From: Gibbula magus
Lineage: Eukaryota; Mollusca; Gastropoda; Trochida; Trochidae
DNA length: 64,000 bases
Assembly: GCA_936450465.1 (NCBI GenBank)
Contig: OW388299.1
Span: 38,079,548-38,143,547 of the forward strand
Direction of reading: 5' to 3'
The translations under genes and the position numbers were made by a program. Of the stretch, positions 28,244 to 40,885 are shown piece by piece. Numbering within the stretch: position 1 is the stretch's first letter; each line of letters starts with the position of its first letter. Below the pieces are notes generated by a model. That model saw only the letters and a list, made by a program, of their open reading frames with translations. It ran no database searches and was not told the DNA's origin.

Positions 28244-29869
28244 CTTAGCTGCATTTAATGTTGTTGATGTGGGCGAGTCGATGCTCTGCTCTCCCAGACT
28301 CTTCAATACAAGTAAGCAAGTTCACTGCAGCATCAGTAACAGACTCTGAAAAATATGAAATGTATGTTTACATTTATTCGCCGAGTCCCACACATAGCAA
28401 CCTGTGTACTACTTCACAATGCTAACATCACATTTAATGTGCTCACAGATTTTCATATCCTACCTTAAAATCCTCACTCTCGTTTAGCAAGTGTATCTCT
28501 GCATTTTGCATCAATTTAGAGGCTCTACATTGGTAACCTAGGTTTGTTAATATTATATGAAAAACAGACAGAACCAGGCCTCCAGCTCAAAATAAATGTA
28601 CATAATTTTTTGTATAATAAAATAAGTATATAAATAAGAGTTCACTTCAATATATTTTCATTTAGATTTGTGTTTTTTATCATCATAGTATAAAAAAGAC
28701 ATAATATCCTTCATGATATTAACATTGTTACTTTGGAAATTGGATATGAGGTGATCATAGTTCAAGATTTCCTGGAATATTTTGATATGTAATTAATTAT
28801 AATATCAGAATATGTATAACAAATATAAAAAAGTACATGCCATTAATTTTCAAAAACAGATATTGAGGGTTGTCATTACATATTAAAATAGTTCCCTATA
28901 TTTAGAAAAACATTTGAAATGTTTGTAATAGTGACATTTATTATTGTTATCCAGAGATGATTGCCAGGATTGGGATCATATAGCATATCATCTCTGTCTA
29001 AACAATTTAACAAATAATTTGTGGGTACCAATTTCCTGGCTCAACAAAACCAAAACAATGCCTCAAAATGTACGAATCACAATTTAATCTGTTCAATCAT
29101 TTACCTTTGGCTGCCAAAGGCTTTGGATTCTTCCTTGGGGGTTCTTGTAGACCTGTGAGATGGTTCCATCCCCGTAGTGTCAGTAATGACTTAACTTGCT
29201 CAGAATCTGAAAAACATCATGTTTACATTAAGGGACATTGTACTTCCTCACAATAAACAAAAAAATAACATCTTTTAAGGAGTAATTTAACTGAAAACTA
29301 AGTAATACATTGAAATGGACTACTTTGGTCATTACAAGACAAAGAAATAGAGCAATGGGCTCTGTAGCTCATGAGGGTTTATATTGTTTGATGTTTGAAG
29401 ACTGAGATAGATTGCTCACAATATAATGAACAATCCCTAGCCCTGACAAATCTGTCTTGAAATTGTCAGTGCAAAAAAAACCCCATGAATTGACAGTTGA
29501 CGCTAAATTTTGATAAAATTAGTTGTCCAAGTATCACAATTCCTGCAAGGACATTGAAGAAAAGGTGATCCTCCCAAGTACAATCCCTTGATATGTTTTA
29601 TCACAGTTTTTAAAGGGGTGCACCACTTTTAAGTTACGCCTTGCCATACCCTCTCTTACTCTCTCCAACCTACCCCCTCTCACAAACACCACCCCATGCC
29701 TTTTAACCCATGAAAACTATCACCCTCTCTTGCACGTAATTATGTATAGCCCCTGCCAGGCTCCAAACACTGGCAGCACTGATCAAACTAAGGCTGAAAG
29801 AGAAGAAGCAATCTGATGGGTCTCTGATAGTTTAATTAAGAATATCCATTGACTATTGTTCTAAGTCTG

Positions 29870-30110
29870 TTCATTTTGGAGAAAAAGATGAAAATAGGTT
29901 TTTAGGTCATGGCCCGTGAGGCCCTTATATTGGGTGATAGGTCACCAAATCTACAATTTAGAATTTCCATTGGCTAAAGAGTCTGTACACAATATTACAG
30001 CCTTCCAAGTCTTTTCTTTACGAAAGACAAAATTAGGTTTTTAGTTCATGGCCTGTGAGCCCTACAATTTAGGCTAAAGAGTCTACACACAATATTACAA
30101 TATCATGTAA
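29870..30110. repeat. Decayed copy of the GACCCC/GGGGTC repeat
   Basis: AGAAAAAGATGAAAATAGGT, GGTCATGGCCCGTGAGGCCC and AAATCTACAATTTAGAAT match 24980-25210 in order. The copy is inside one of the introns of the putative spliced unit. Confidence 0.55.
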
Positions 30111-30479
30111 CATTTTTAGCAATATCTAAACTGTTTGAGCAAGTAAAATATATTGTTGAATATCCAAAATTTTATAAGAAAATTGCCATTTTTCTTATAA
30201 AAGTAATTTGTTTCGATTTACACTGTTCAAACAAACAATTTTCAAATAAAGATAAACTAAAGATCTCTGTAAGTGATTGAAATGTGTAGTTTACACACTG
30301 ATAATGGTTTAATCGTAAGAATTGGTTAAAATAGCAGAATTATTATGAATGCAGTAATCCCTTTGAAATGGTTTGATGAGCTGCGTTTTCTCAAATTTTT
30401 GGATAAAAGACACAATAAACTTGAATACTAAAATAAATTATTTTTTTGTCTGTCCTCTCTTTGACTGCATTTATCTGTG

Positions 30480-31640
30480 CATGTATGCCAAAACACACAC
30501 ATCAATCTCTGAGGCTTTGTCATGAGTAACCTTGGTATCTTAATCATATATGTGTGTATAATACCTCATTGTTTATAATGTATGCATCACAATTTAAAAT
30601 TTCCAATTTACCTTTGGTTGCTGAGGATGGGTTGGTAGTTCTGAGGAATGCTTCAATTCACTGCAGCATCATTTGTGGAATCAACTCGACCACCATCTGA
30701 AAAAACAAGTACTTACATAGTTGAACAATAGTTATCTGAAGATGACATATCCCACCGGTCCCACATAATTTGTAAAACACATCTTTGACAGATAATTGTA
30801 TATCTACTACTTCAGGGTAATAATAAACATGCTGAGTTTCAGATATGATGAACGGTTTTGGAGTTCTGCTCCGGAAGCAAACCCATCTCTGAACAAAGTC
30901 TAAATGAAACATATTTCTAAGGAAATGGAAAAATAAAAATTTCAGATAACTGAAAATATCAAAAGGCACCACTTCAGTTCTCTTCTACTCCGGAAACGAA
31001 ATGATTACGGACGGACGGACAGGGCGAATATATTCAACAGTATTACATACCGGTGGGATAAAAAACTGTACACATATTCACCTCAGTATGTTAATAATAT
31101 ACATGTGTGTACTACCTCACAATGTACACATCACTACAAAATTGTTTCCACATTACCCTAAGATAACTACCACAGTATGTGGTATAAAATAGCAACATGT
31201 GTACTACCTCACAATGTATACACCAGTACTTTTTAACACATCTATCTCACTATGTACACTTGTTGAAGACATTTATCTGTAGGTGTTAAAGATGCTTCAA
31301 TCTCTGAAGTTTGTAAATAATCTATGTATGTGTGGTACCTCAAATTGTAGGCATTGCAACCTCCCGGTAATGGTTTTATTCACTTACCTCTGGTTGCCTT
31401 TGCTGAGTGAAATGTTTCACTCCTGTCTGGAATACTAAACAAGTAAGATGCTTCCACTTTCTCCAAGGCCCTCCTTAAACCTGGAAGATGGAACCTTCAC
31501 TGCAGATTCAGTTGTGAACCCAACATGTCCAGAGTCTGAAAAATATGTGCTTTCATAAATGGGCAAAACTATACACATAGTAACATCAGTATTTTAATTA
31601 TATGTATGTGTGTACAATCTCAAAATGCATGAACATTAAT
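30480..31640 (-). repeat. Reverse-orientation GAGGTA repeats
   Basis: TGTGTACTACCTCACAATG-type motifs occur at about 30550, 31105, 31200, 31330 and 31610, next to the exon-like segments. They are the reverse complement of the GAGGTAGTACACA units of 22330-23690. A decayed GCTCCGGAA/GGACGGAC tail lies at 30870-31060. Confidence 0.55.
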
Positions 31641-32147
31641 TAGGTTTCATTTATATACCGTCATCATTTATTGTTGAAGGTCGCTGATCCTTGTGACCGA
31701 TGAGAAAAAGATGGATAACTTTTTAGGTCATGATCCATATATGTGTCACAGGGTCACCAATTGACATACGCAACTTAAACTGTTATTTTGAGGGTAACCG
31801 AAAGCAATTACATATACCTATATCAAAATCGAGTAAAATACTTAAGTTTTTATGTTCAATATTTTGATTTGCTGAAATTTAATTTTTTACACATAATAAT
31901 TAGTATGTTATCATTCATAATATATGAATGGGAGCAAAACTTCAGTCAGTTTGCCCTACTAGTTCCTGGAGTGAAATTAAGGTTGAAAATGAGGCCAAGA
32001 TGAACAAAATTGATCCTCTAGACTAGGTACAAGATTGAAATTACCCAACTCACAAATTTCAGGTCTAAGGGTCTAGCAGTTCTGGAGAAGAAGTCAGACC
32101 CCATACATACGCCCATGCCATAAGCCCATCAGCCCTGATGGGCTTAA

Positions 32148-32636
32148 AGGTGCATCCATTGTGTTTCATAAAATTTTATTTGGCTTTAATACGTTCCAAC
32201 ACACCATATGTGATGTTTTCAATACAAACAAATTCACCTAGCTTGCATGTTCAGCCCCAATCGCAAAACATATCATAATTACTAGTTTTCAATTAAAATC
32301 GAGTAACATCATTATGCATGTGCAGAACCGAAAGTGCACGTCCTATTTACATGCACAGTAGTTATATGACCTATTGAACATTATCAAACCAAATCTGTTA
32401 TTTTGTCTGGTGTAGATAAGATTCCAAAATTACGTTTGACTCATTGGCGCGCGCCACACGCGGTGCATTGTCCGGTTTTCGATCAGAAATCACTACTTTT
32501 ACCTTCATATCGTCAATGTACTAAGTCGAGTATCATTAAAATGATTATTTTCGGTAACAGTTGGTACTTCTCGATAAAATAAGACCATTTATAACGTTTG
32601 TCATATTTGACCCCCAACAACACAATGGATGTACCT
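32148..32636. mobile_element. TTAA MITE, second family copy 2 (best preserved), 489 bp
   Basis: The left end AGGTGCATCCATTGTGTTT is inverted at the right as AACACAATGGATGTACCT, giving about 19 bp with one or two mismatches. TTAA is at 32144-32147 and 32637-32640. It has inserted directly at the GATGGGC end of an AGCTCATCAGG-type repeat. It is the reference for copies at 10440 and 16400. Confidence 0.8.
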
Positions 32637-32640
32637 TTAA

Positions 32641-33185
32641 ATAGAGTGAAACCCTTGCATTAAGTTGAAAACAAAGACCATGAAAACAGTCTAGTGTGAT
32701 TGCATGAGACCAACATGACTTGACACTAAATATAAATTAAAACGGTCACATTGTTGTTTGAAATCACTATTAATGCAAATATCTTGAACAAATGCTCCCA
32801 AAATCATAATACAAAACGGTACAAAATTTTAAGGAATTCATCACATATAAATGAGTCAAAATTACACGCATTGAAGCGATTCAGAATAAATTATCTTCTC
32901 ACTCCACCCTCTAACCCATTTCCTGTGATCTATCCCAAACATCCCTCCCCCTTTCCTCCGATAAACAACCAACCACATGTAGCCCGTCTAACCTAGGTAA
33001 CTAGAGACTAACTCTCTAACAGAGGACTAACATGCACCACTGTCACACAGCTGTGATGGCTCATCTTATTAGCCAAGGGCTCAGTCAGAAGCATAGTGCT
33101 CAGTGACTAGACTGGCAGTATTATGAATGGGAAGGTTGAGGCCTGTTGAGCTGAAAATTTATGAGGCGATGAATTTAGCATTAGC
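32641..33185. other. Gene-free tract
   Basis: I see nothing supportable apart from a C-rich plus-strand stretch at 32900-32990. Confidence 0.35.
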
Positions 33186-33189
33186 ATTA

Positions 33190-33790
33190 TATTTTTTTTA
33201 TTATATGACGAGCAGTGAAATATCGGGATTTATCAGTGAAATAAAGCTCAATAAAATCAAGCTACAGTGAAAATAACTTATATTTTCACTGCGAACGGTG
33301 ACTGATATCATTTGATGTCATAAAACAAAGGTCACAGTGACGTCACAGTGTTACTGTGGTACGGGCTGTTCCTTGTGACCGCTTGGTGAACAAACAACCC
33401 TTTTCGGACGTAATTACATGGATAATATCATATAATAAATAGAATATTAGTCAAGAAAAGACAGATATCCTCTATTTATTATATGATTGCAGGTGAAATA
33501 CCCGGATCTATCAATGAAAATAAACCGTGTTATCAGTCACTAGTGAAAATAACAATGGAACGTGTTATCAATCACTAGTGACTGATATAACAATGACCTG
33601 ACGTCATAAAACAATGCTCCGACGTCATGACACGTTCATGACGTCACATTGTTGCTGAGGCGACAAGCTCAGTCCGGAGCCGACTAACGTAAATGCAAGT
33701 CTATTTCAGTGAATATGCAAAGATTTGGTCATATAATAAATAGAAAATTTGTCTTCTCTTGACAATGCCATATTTATCTCATCTCGTGAT
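33190..33790. repeat. Two tandem inverted-repeat elements with TATTTATTATATGA ends
   Basis: CATATAATAAATAGA (about 33429 and 33739) and its inverse TCTATTTATTATATGA (about 33471, and a weaker form near 33195) bracket two units of about 250 bp. Both contain GTGAAATA(T/C)CGGGAT-like sequence, TAGTGAAAATAAC or CAGTGAAAATAAC, and GTCATAAAACAA with repeated TGACGTCA motifs. The flank AGTCAAGAAAA...TATCCTCTA recurs after 33870. Confidence 0.6.
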
Positions 33791-33994
33791 GTAGAAAAGT
33801 TATATATTTTCACGAGTGGCTGTGCCACTCGTGACAATATAACCTTTCTACCTCACTCGATGAGATAAACGTGGTATTAGTCAAGAAAACCCAAATATCC
33901 TCTAAAATTTGAATATATTGCAACATTGTGTACAAATGTTTAAATAAAATTCAACTTTTCTATTATACGGTACAGATTTACTGGCAATGACATA

Positions 33995-34276
33995 CCCGGT
34001 GTAAAGTCTGAAAATATACCCCCCCTTCAAAGTATACCCGGGTAAATTCTGGGAGCTCCCAGATTATACCCCGGGGTAGATTCTGGGAGCTCCCAGAATC
34101 TACCCCCTCTTCCCAGAATCTACCCCCGGGGTATAGTCTGGGAGATCCCGGAATCTACCCCCGGGGTATAGTCTGGGAGCTCCCGGAATCTACCCCCGGG
34201 GTATAATATGGGAGCTCCCGGAATCTACCCGGGTATACCTTGAAGGGGGGTATAATCTGGAACCTTACACCGGTAC
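33995..34276. repeat. Giant palindromic element built from 35-bp palindromic repeats
   Basis: The two ends are inverted copies of each other over about 70 bp (left ACCCGGTGTAAAG, CCCCCCTTCAAAGTATACCC; right GGGTATACCTTGAAGGGGGG, CTTACACCGGTAC). Between them a 35-bp unit starting TACCCCCGGGG repeats at 34121, 34156, 34191 and 34226. Each unit contains two self-complementary cores, CCCCCGGGG and GGGAGCTCCC. No ORF. It is a foldback element or cruciform-forming satellite. Confidence 0.85.
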
Positions 34277-34279
34277 ATA

Positions 34280-37098
34280 TAATTTTTCAGAATACACTAG
34301 AGATTTTCTAGTGAACTAGAGAAATATTTTTAAGAGATGTACCTTGTAAACAATGCTAGAAAATGGATAATGAAGCAGCACTGGTGTATTTGTAATAGAT
34401 TTCAAAAGATTTAATTGAATACATATATATATATTACCAAGAAAATGGTTTTCAAACAGCTCCCATGTGGTTAGTTTTTCGTGATATTTGTAACGATGTG
34501 ATGTCGCTAGCCGTCAGAATAACATGCTTTGTGTTAAATTTCCTTTAGATTTATAATGTCACACAAACTTCTCTTTTATGCTTAATATGATTTCTATTCT
34601 GAACTACATTTTGCATGTTATGAAAAAGTCAATAATTTAATAATTCGAACAAGTCTTACCGGCTGCCAACAAAATTTCTACGCCTTGGTGTTAATGTTAT
34701 GGACATATTCGGGGTCAACGGAACTTCCATCAATAGCTTGGGATATCCCATTCCGACATTGGCTCGCTGACTCACTGTAAAAATTCCAGAAGCACTCACT
34801 AAATGGGACAATATAGTAAGTCATCAAAACATTTTAACCTACAAGTTATCTCTAATATATTTTAGATAAAGTTCATTTGCATAAATAGTGAAGTGTATTT
34901 ATTCATTTTAAAACAAGTTTATTCGCATTATTGATGTAAGTCTTAAGTGGCCGAAAACAAATCACTCAAGGTCATTTCAATTCTACACTTAACTCTTAAA
35001 CATTTTGGGGAAATGTTGCACAGGGATCACTTTAGGCATGATTTGGGGATATTAATTCATCGATGTACCAAGATATCCCATAATAAATACTGACGAGGGG
35101 AGGAAATCCCATTGCAAAAATGTAAAATGATTGTTATTATTTAGAAATATCCCATTACTTTATCTGAAAAGCCCATTATGAAAGGCAAAGGGGAGATTAT
35201 TCTCCCTTTGACGCTCTGCTCCAGGGTGATCCCTGGTTGCATAACATACTTTTTTATTTTATAAACTGTTCAAAATAATTTAAATATCAAGTAAATATGC
35301 TGTATTTATTCAATTTACAAAAAATAAATTCTTGTTCAAAATGAATATGGCTTCGTTAACAAGCAAGGCTTTGCTTTTCTGATACCTCACCATTAATATG
35401 TATGTGTGCTAAAGAAAATGGCATTGTCAAACACCAAAAATTAACATTACCTGTTTTTAAATCATTTGCCAAACTGTGATATCCAGATGTCATATACTCT
35501 TTATATTACACATTCATACCTATTTTATTGAATACATTTATATTGCAATGCTACAGTTTAAATGTTGACCATATGCTTTAATATTCTGGGGAAATGTTTT
35601 AAAACTATACTTTTTAATCTGTTGAAAATAATTGAAATATCACAATTTAATTGTTGTATTTTTTCAATTTTGATATGAAAATCAATCAATCAATTATATT
35701 TTTAAAGGTGCCTACACTTATTAAGGTATGTGCATTTTGCAATGATTTTTACTGCACTGATATTTATAAATTCTATTTTTTCTTCTGAAAATGTCACTAT
35801 AATGTTTATGTGTATTATATACTTGTGTTCATGTATTTGATTACATACAAACTGCAAGCTGTTTAACAAATAGGAACAAATATTTTCCAAACTAAGTTTG
35901 ACTGCGTCACCTGGACCTGCTTCTTTCCCCCTCCTCCCCCAACATAACAAGCTGACAAGCAACAGATCTAAAATGATAATGGTTCAGATATCGTCGTATT
36001 CAGCAGTTCAGTAGGTTAATACAAACATGTCAACGGCTGATACGTATAGTTTAAGCAATGACAAATCTAAACTACAATATATAAGATCAAATGTTCGAAT
36101 ATTTATACCCCTTGCTTGATTTTGACAGATACCAGAGCCATACCTGACCACCGTCCAATATTTTCCTAGGTTATGGGAATAGAGTTACCTCCCCATTACC
36201 CTTATTAAAATCCGGAAAAACAAATTTGAGCCGGACAGAAACCAGAAACAATCACTTATTATAAAAGGACTGGTGTAGAATTACATTCAAATTGAAATTG
36301 ACATAAGTTTAATTTTTTTTATTGAACTCTACAAGCGATGCATCACATTATCTGCTCTAGAAATAAGTATATGTTAGAAATGTACGTGCTCTATAGCTAT
36401 CATAAAGGGGTTATTTCTTTCTGTACTAATAATTTATGGCTAATTTAGGCTATTTTATTTTTTTTAACTTTTTACAAACAAGGCTATATTGCCCAAACTT
36501 TGCAAATGAAATTATTGTTTACGTGATACTATATTTATTAATTATACTGATTTTTTTGTATGATTTCCCTTCGCATATCTTCAGCCTACATGTCTGTACT
36601 AAGATACGTTATTCAGCGAGAATGTAAAAACAAAACATATAACAACTTTAGTTTATGCATTTCTATTATGACCATCTGTGATTGGATGCAGTAAAATAAA
36701 TCATCGTAGCATTTGATGTACTGTCATTATTTCACCTTTAACGAAATGTAATACCACGAAAACAAGTGACACCTCCATATTGTACAAATTAGCAACTTTG
36801 AATAATGGAACTAAAATAGACAAAATAATAAAACAAATGATCGTGTCGCATCACATATTGGGAATATGTGTAATCTATCACGTTACCGTGGTAAAGATGT
36901 TTGTCAATAAGACTAAATTCCACAGTAATTGATATCCCAATACCAATCATACTAGAAAACGATGGTATATTACCTCAAAATAGCGATAAAGAACTATACA
37001 CACTGTAAACAAACTCTGCGACCTTTCACACTTTACTTCTGACTTAGAGTTTATTGTGAGAGTGTAAAACACCATGGTTGAATTAAATTGTACCTTAC
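34280..37098. other. Mostly gene-free AT-rich tract around one exon-like segment
   Basis: Apart from the splice-flanked segment at 34660-34774 I see no exon. There are no delimited mobile elements; the sequence is AT-rich, with many short ORFs of no recognisable content. Confidence 0.4.
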
Positions 37099-37142
37099 CT
37101 TTCATCATCGTTGATCCAAATCATTGCAGCCGTCAAGATCAT

Positions 37143-37538
37143 GCATTGATGTGGTTTTGTTCGGCAGTCCCGGCAGTTCTCGTAACGATATGAGGCGCCA
37201 AGACTTCACTTCCGGTATTGATACTATGCGCATGCCCAGGCAGACGGAACGTCATATGCAAATTAGGTACCGTCCATACATGTATGCGCAGTTAGATGCG
37301 CGGTACGATGGCCCCATGTGTGCTACTTTTGCACCACACACACCAAACACACAGACACGTATATGGCCGCTATACCGAGGTAATTGAGATATTTTGAGTG
37401 TGTGAAACACTCGTTGAATGCAGGTAGAAAGTGAGGTAAAACTTCTGAGGTAATGATAAAATGTACCTCAGTAGTTTGGTGTACCTCATTATGTTGGTGT
37501 GTAAACATATAATGTACCTCAAAAGTAGAGGTTTACAA

Positions 37539-37575
<37 letters not shown>

Positions 37576-38900
37576 ATGTGAGGTGAGGTGAGTTGGCTTT
37601 AACGCCACTTTCAAGAGTATTTCACTTATATCGCGGCTGCTATTATCATGGCAGGGAGAAAGCCCGCAACGCCATGTAGCTATGCATTGCGGTGAAACCT
37701 GCAAGCATCGGCTGAAACTAGCGAACCATGTGTGGTACTACGCTGAAATTCAGTGCTGCAGTGCACCCAAACCTTACTGCGTGTAGAACAGTTCACTACT
37801 GCAGACAAAGTTGATCACATACACTTGATCGCGTAATCTTATCCATATAAACAGACGGGCAGAGGACACATTTTCGACAGAGTAAATAAAACCAAAATAC
37901 TGCAGAGAGGTTAGTTGAATGTATTCGATAGGCATATATTTGTTTAGAAGTACTCACAAATATCCATCATGGTATGATACGTGCGTTTTAATGTCTGTCC
38001 AAATACACACATGCTGCTGAAAAAGCTTTTAAAAAATGCTTTTGGACAGGATGCTCAGCAAGTAAGTTATAAATTGATGATGTATGGACTTTTGATTAAT
38101 AAAAGATGTTGTCGACAACAATGACATTCTTGGACATTAATTTCTTTATGCATCATAACGTCTTAAAGCAAGCAAGCAAGCAAGAACGTCTTAAAGCAAG
38201 CAAAACGTCTAACATTGTACTCAATTGTCTCCTCCCTTTCAATCGCATTTATCACTTGTGGATTAAACTATTTATTATTATAATAGTATTTGTGTTGATG
38301 GTTTTTCGTGTTCAAGTGAGTTCACTTATAGTCACTGGGTGAGGACCACTACATTATGATGACATCAGCAGCTCTATAGTATTATTATGTACATGTTTGG
38401 ATTTTATAAACCCAAAGTGCATTCACCAGTTATCTCCAACCCTATACAAGGCCAATGTACGGGGTCGACGTGGATGTCAGCATTGCTACTAGTCGCCAAT
38501 AGCAAGCCATGTTTCAGAATTAACAAAATCCACCACATACCGCCAATTATTTCCGGAAGATTAGAAAGGTAACTTATTCCATTATATAAGCCTACTTGTT
38601 CTCTCCACTGTTTGTCAGATATGCAATAAAAAACTAATTACTTTTGTTACCCTTGAAATCTTAAATTTTCTATCATATGCCATTATCGTTTTGAATTCAC
38701 TTTCTTCATTCAACAAGTATCATAACGGGGAGTCACACTAGCCAAACACTTGTAAATCGACACTGTCGCTTAATAAATGCTTGATGAACTTGAACTCACT
38801 AAACGATGGATTAAGGAATATTTTACGGCGCCTCGATCGCAACTAAATTTGTGTTAGTTAATTATTAACAGATTTACCATCATAATATATACACCACAAG
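37143..38900. other. Gene-free tract with a (CA)n repeat
   Basis: CACA dinucleotides run from about 37542 to 37571, preceded by several TGTACCTCA/GAGGTAA motifs (37378-37530) related to the GAGGTA repeat. Positions 37575-37810 contain a dispersed segment (GGCTTTAACGCCACTTTCAA, GCACCCAAACCTTACTGCGT) shared with 27880-27960. A short AGCA/AGCAAGCAAG run is at 38165-38200. Confidence 0.5.
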
Positions 38901-38920
38901 ATACCAAAGGACAGATATGT

Positions 38921-39432
38921 GATGATCCATGACATGCAAGAAAAGACATGTGATCCACGAGAAACAATGGCTTACTTGTAATCCACGAGAAACAATGCCT
39001 TACTTGTGATCCACGAGAAACAATGCCTTACTTGTGATCCACGAGAAACAGTAGCTTACATGTGATCCACGAGAAACAATGCCTTACTTGTGATCCACGA
39101 GAAACAATAGCTTACATGTGATCCACGAGAAACAATGCCTTACATTTGATCCACGAGAAACAATAGCTTACATGGTCCACGAGAAACAATGCCTTACTTG
39201 TGATCCACAAGAAACAATGGCTTACTTCTGATCCACGAGAAACAATGCCTTACTTGTGATTAACGAGAAACAAAAGCTTATAATTACATGTGATCCACGA
39301 GAAACAATGCCTTACCTGTGATCCACAAGAAACAATGGCTTACTTGTGATCCACGAGAAACAATGCCTTACATTTGATCCATGAGATACAAGAAAAGATA
39401 TGTGATCCACGAGAAACAATGGATTACATATG
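38921..39432. repeat. 28-bp minisatellite, about 17 units
   Basis: The unit is GATCCACGAGAAACAATG plus CCTTACTTGT. Units alternate in part between CAATGCC and CAATAGC forms, suggesting a 56-bp higher-order period. One unit near 39265-39292 carries a short insertion. Spacers are absent, so this is not a CRISPR array. Confidence 0.95.
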
Positions 39433-39477
39433 ACCTACTAGTAGTAGATCATATGCAATCCATTGTTTCTCATGGAT
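39405..39477. repeat. Near-perfect palindrome at the end of the 28-bp array
   Basis: The last array unit (ATCCACGAGAAACAATGG, then ATTACATATGACCTACTA) is followed at once by its inverse (GTAGTAGATCATATGCAATC, then CATTGTTTCTCATGGAT). Arms are about 36 bp with three or four mismatches and essentially no loop. Confidence 0.9.
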
Positions 39478-39839
39478 ATTTTTAGTCTAGATACAATTTC
39501 ATACATGTGATCCAATAGAAACATTTTGAAATGTGAGTATTACTATCCATTGGCCATTCCCTGCCCATAGATGTTACTCACTTCTGATTTCAGATTGTAA
39601 CCTCTGTTCTATTAGGGCTAGAAATAGAGAACCCTGACTGGTTCTATTGCCAATGTCACGTCCTAATGCTATTTTTGGAAACAGAAACGTAGGATACACC
39701 TTTTCTTGTTAAATGTGTTTTCCACGATGTATGCTTTTGGTATTTGTTAAAATAATAAAATATAAACATGCTGTTATATAAATAAGACCAAATCAGAGAC
39801 AAAAACTTAAAATAATCAGACAAATTCGAAGGACATATA

Positions 39840-40342
39840 CACTATCTGCCAAAAGGAACGCCTACATGAAAGATGAAATAATTCTGAAATATAATTAGTG
39901 GTGGTCTCCACGTTATGCTGACAAAATAATTAATATGAAAGTACATTGAAATCGTGGAAAAACTGTCGAGGCAATAACATTCATGAAAACCACGCCAAAT
40001 GAAGACCGATATTTCCGTTTGATTCACTTGCACACCGTAACCACGTACATCTGTAGCGTCATCACCACTTTAATGCGAATGCGTGCCTGTATTGTTGGTC
40101 GTGGTTATATGAAATCTGTTTCAATGTTTTTCTGACCAAGCACCGATCGAAAACTGAACAATTGCTGTTGTCTCATTTGAACAATCGTCATTCTTTTGTG
40201 ACATGACAACTTCTGAAATTTAATTATATTATACAGAAATGGTGCAACTTCATAATGCTATAATATTGCTAAACTGTTCGTTATAGTTTTTGCGAAATCT
40301 GATAAGATATCTGGTAGGAGTTTCTTTTGGCCGACATTGTTC
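39840..40342. mobile_element. Mariner-like MITE, about 500 bp
   Basis: The left CACTATCTGCCAAAAGGAAC, then GCCTAC, is matched inverted by GTAGGAGTTTCTTTTGGCCG near 40315-40335. TA precedes the left end; the right boundary is uncertain by a few bases. The TIR has the same GCCAAAAGAAAC flavour as the elements at 46346, 49295 and 60818. Confidence 0.55.
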
Positions 40343-40694
40343 TAATTAGCAAGACCCTTTACAGTCAAAAGCTAAGATCTTTGCAGTACCTCGGACGATA
40401 TATCCGATGTAGTCGAAGAGAGATGAGATTTCAATTAAGAAAAAACAGGGATATGATATGTGGGTACTTTCTCGCCGCTAGGGTATTTTGCTAGAAACGA
40501 GAAATGTGACTAATTGAACAGACCTTACGATTGAAATTTGAAGGGGAAGGGAATGCCCATTAACTACTTTCTGAACATGAAACATACACATCAAAGCTGT
40601 TTTTAAAACCAGGTTTTAGTGAATGCATGGTTATGGATTACGTTATTGACATTTCCTAACGTAACACGTTATTTTAAAATCCAAGCAAACATGA

Positions 40695-40885
40695 CCGTAC
40701 TGGGCCAGTACTGGGCCAGTAGTGGCTGATACAGGCATCCGGTACTGGCCCGATTCAGGCATCCGGTACTGGAGCTGTACCAACTTGCACACTGGCGTGG
40801 TACTGGGCCAGTACAGGCAAACGGTACTGGGCCAGTACTGGGCCAGTATCACGCCGTTACTAAAACGATACATACCCTGTACTGG
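40695..40885. repeat. Palindromic minisatellite with GTACTGGGCCAGTA
   Basis: TACTGGGCCAGTAC and CAGGCATCCGGTACTGGCCC are repeated and inverted over about 190 bp. Because the motif is nearly self-complementary, similar frames appear on both strands, which explains the matching short ORFs. Confidence 0.85.

Larger units (their letters stand above)
28244..37142 (-). other. Series of splice-flanked exon-like segments, unknown gene or lncRNA
   Basis: On the minus strand six segments have good splice signals: 37142-37099 (ATG at 37142, donor AAAG/GTAAGG), 34774-34660, 31535-31388 (donor GTAAGT), 30696-30612, 29206-29105 and 28345-28244. Four have the same acceptor form (TTTTTCAG then A and CT or TG). 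Three share CTGCAGTGAA near the same place, so they look like duplicated exons. Joining the first two gives a short open frame with a TAG inside the second. The segment at 28345 opens with ESVTDAAVNLL and ends INNIKCS followed by a stop, resembling the second (SESASQ to HNINTKA then stop). Phases do not connect all segments, and 30696 and 31535 contain stops. It may be a long non-coding RNA, alternatively spliced exons or a decayed gene. No function is claimed. Confidence 0.3.

Noticed and set aside
36436..36627. 63-codon hydrophobic ORF in AT-rich DNA
   Set aside because: Composition alone explains the hydrophobicity (TTT- and ATT-rich codons); no supporting signals.
37124..37387. 87-codon plus-strand ORF near the putative first exon
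   Set aside because: It has no recognisable content and overlaps the better splice-supported minus-strand segment.
38921..39432. CRISPR-like direct repeats
   Set aside because: Units are contiguous 28-mers with no unique spacers, and the genome is eukaryotic.
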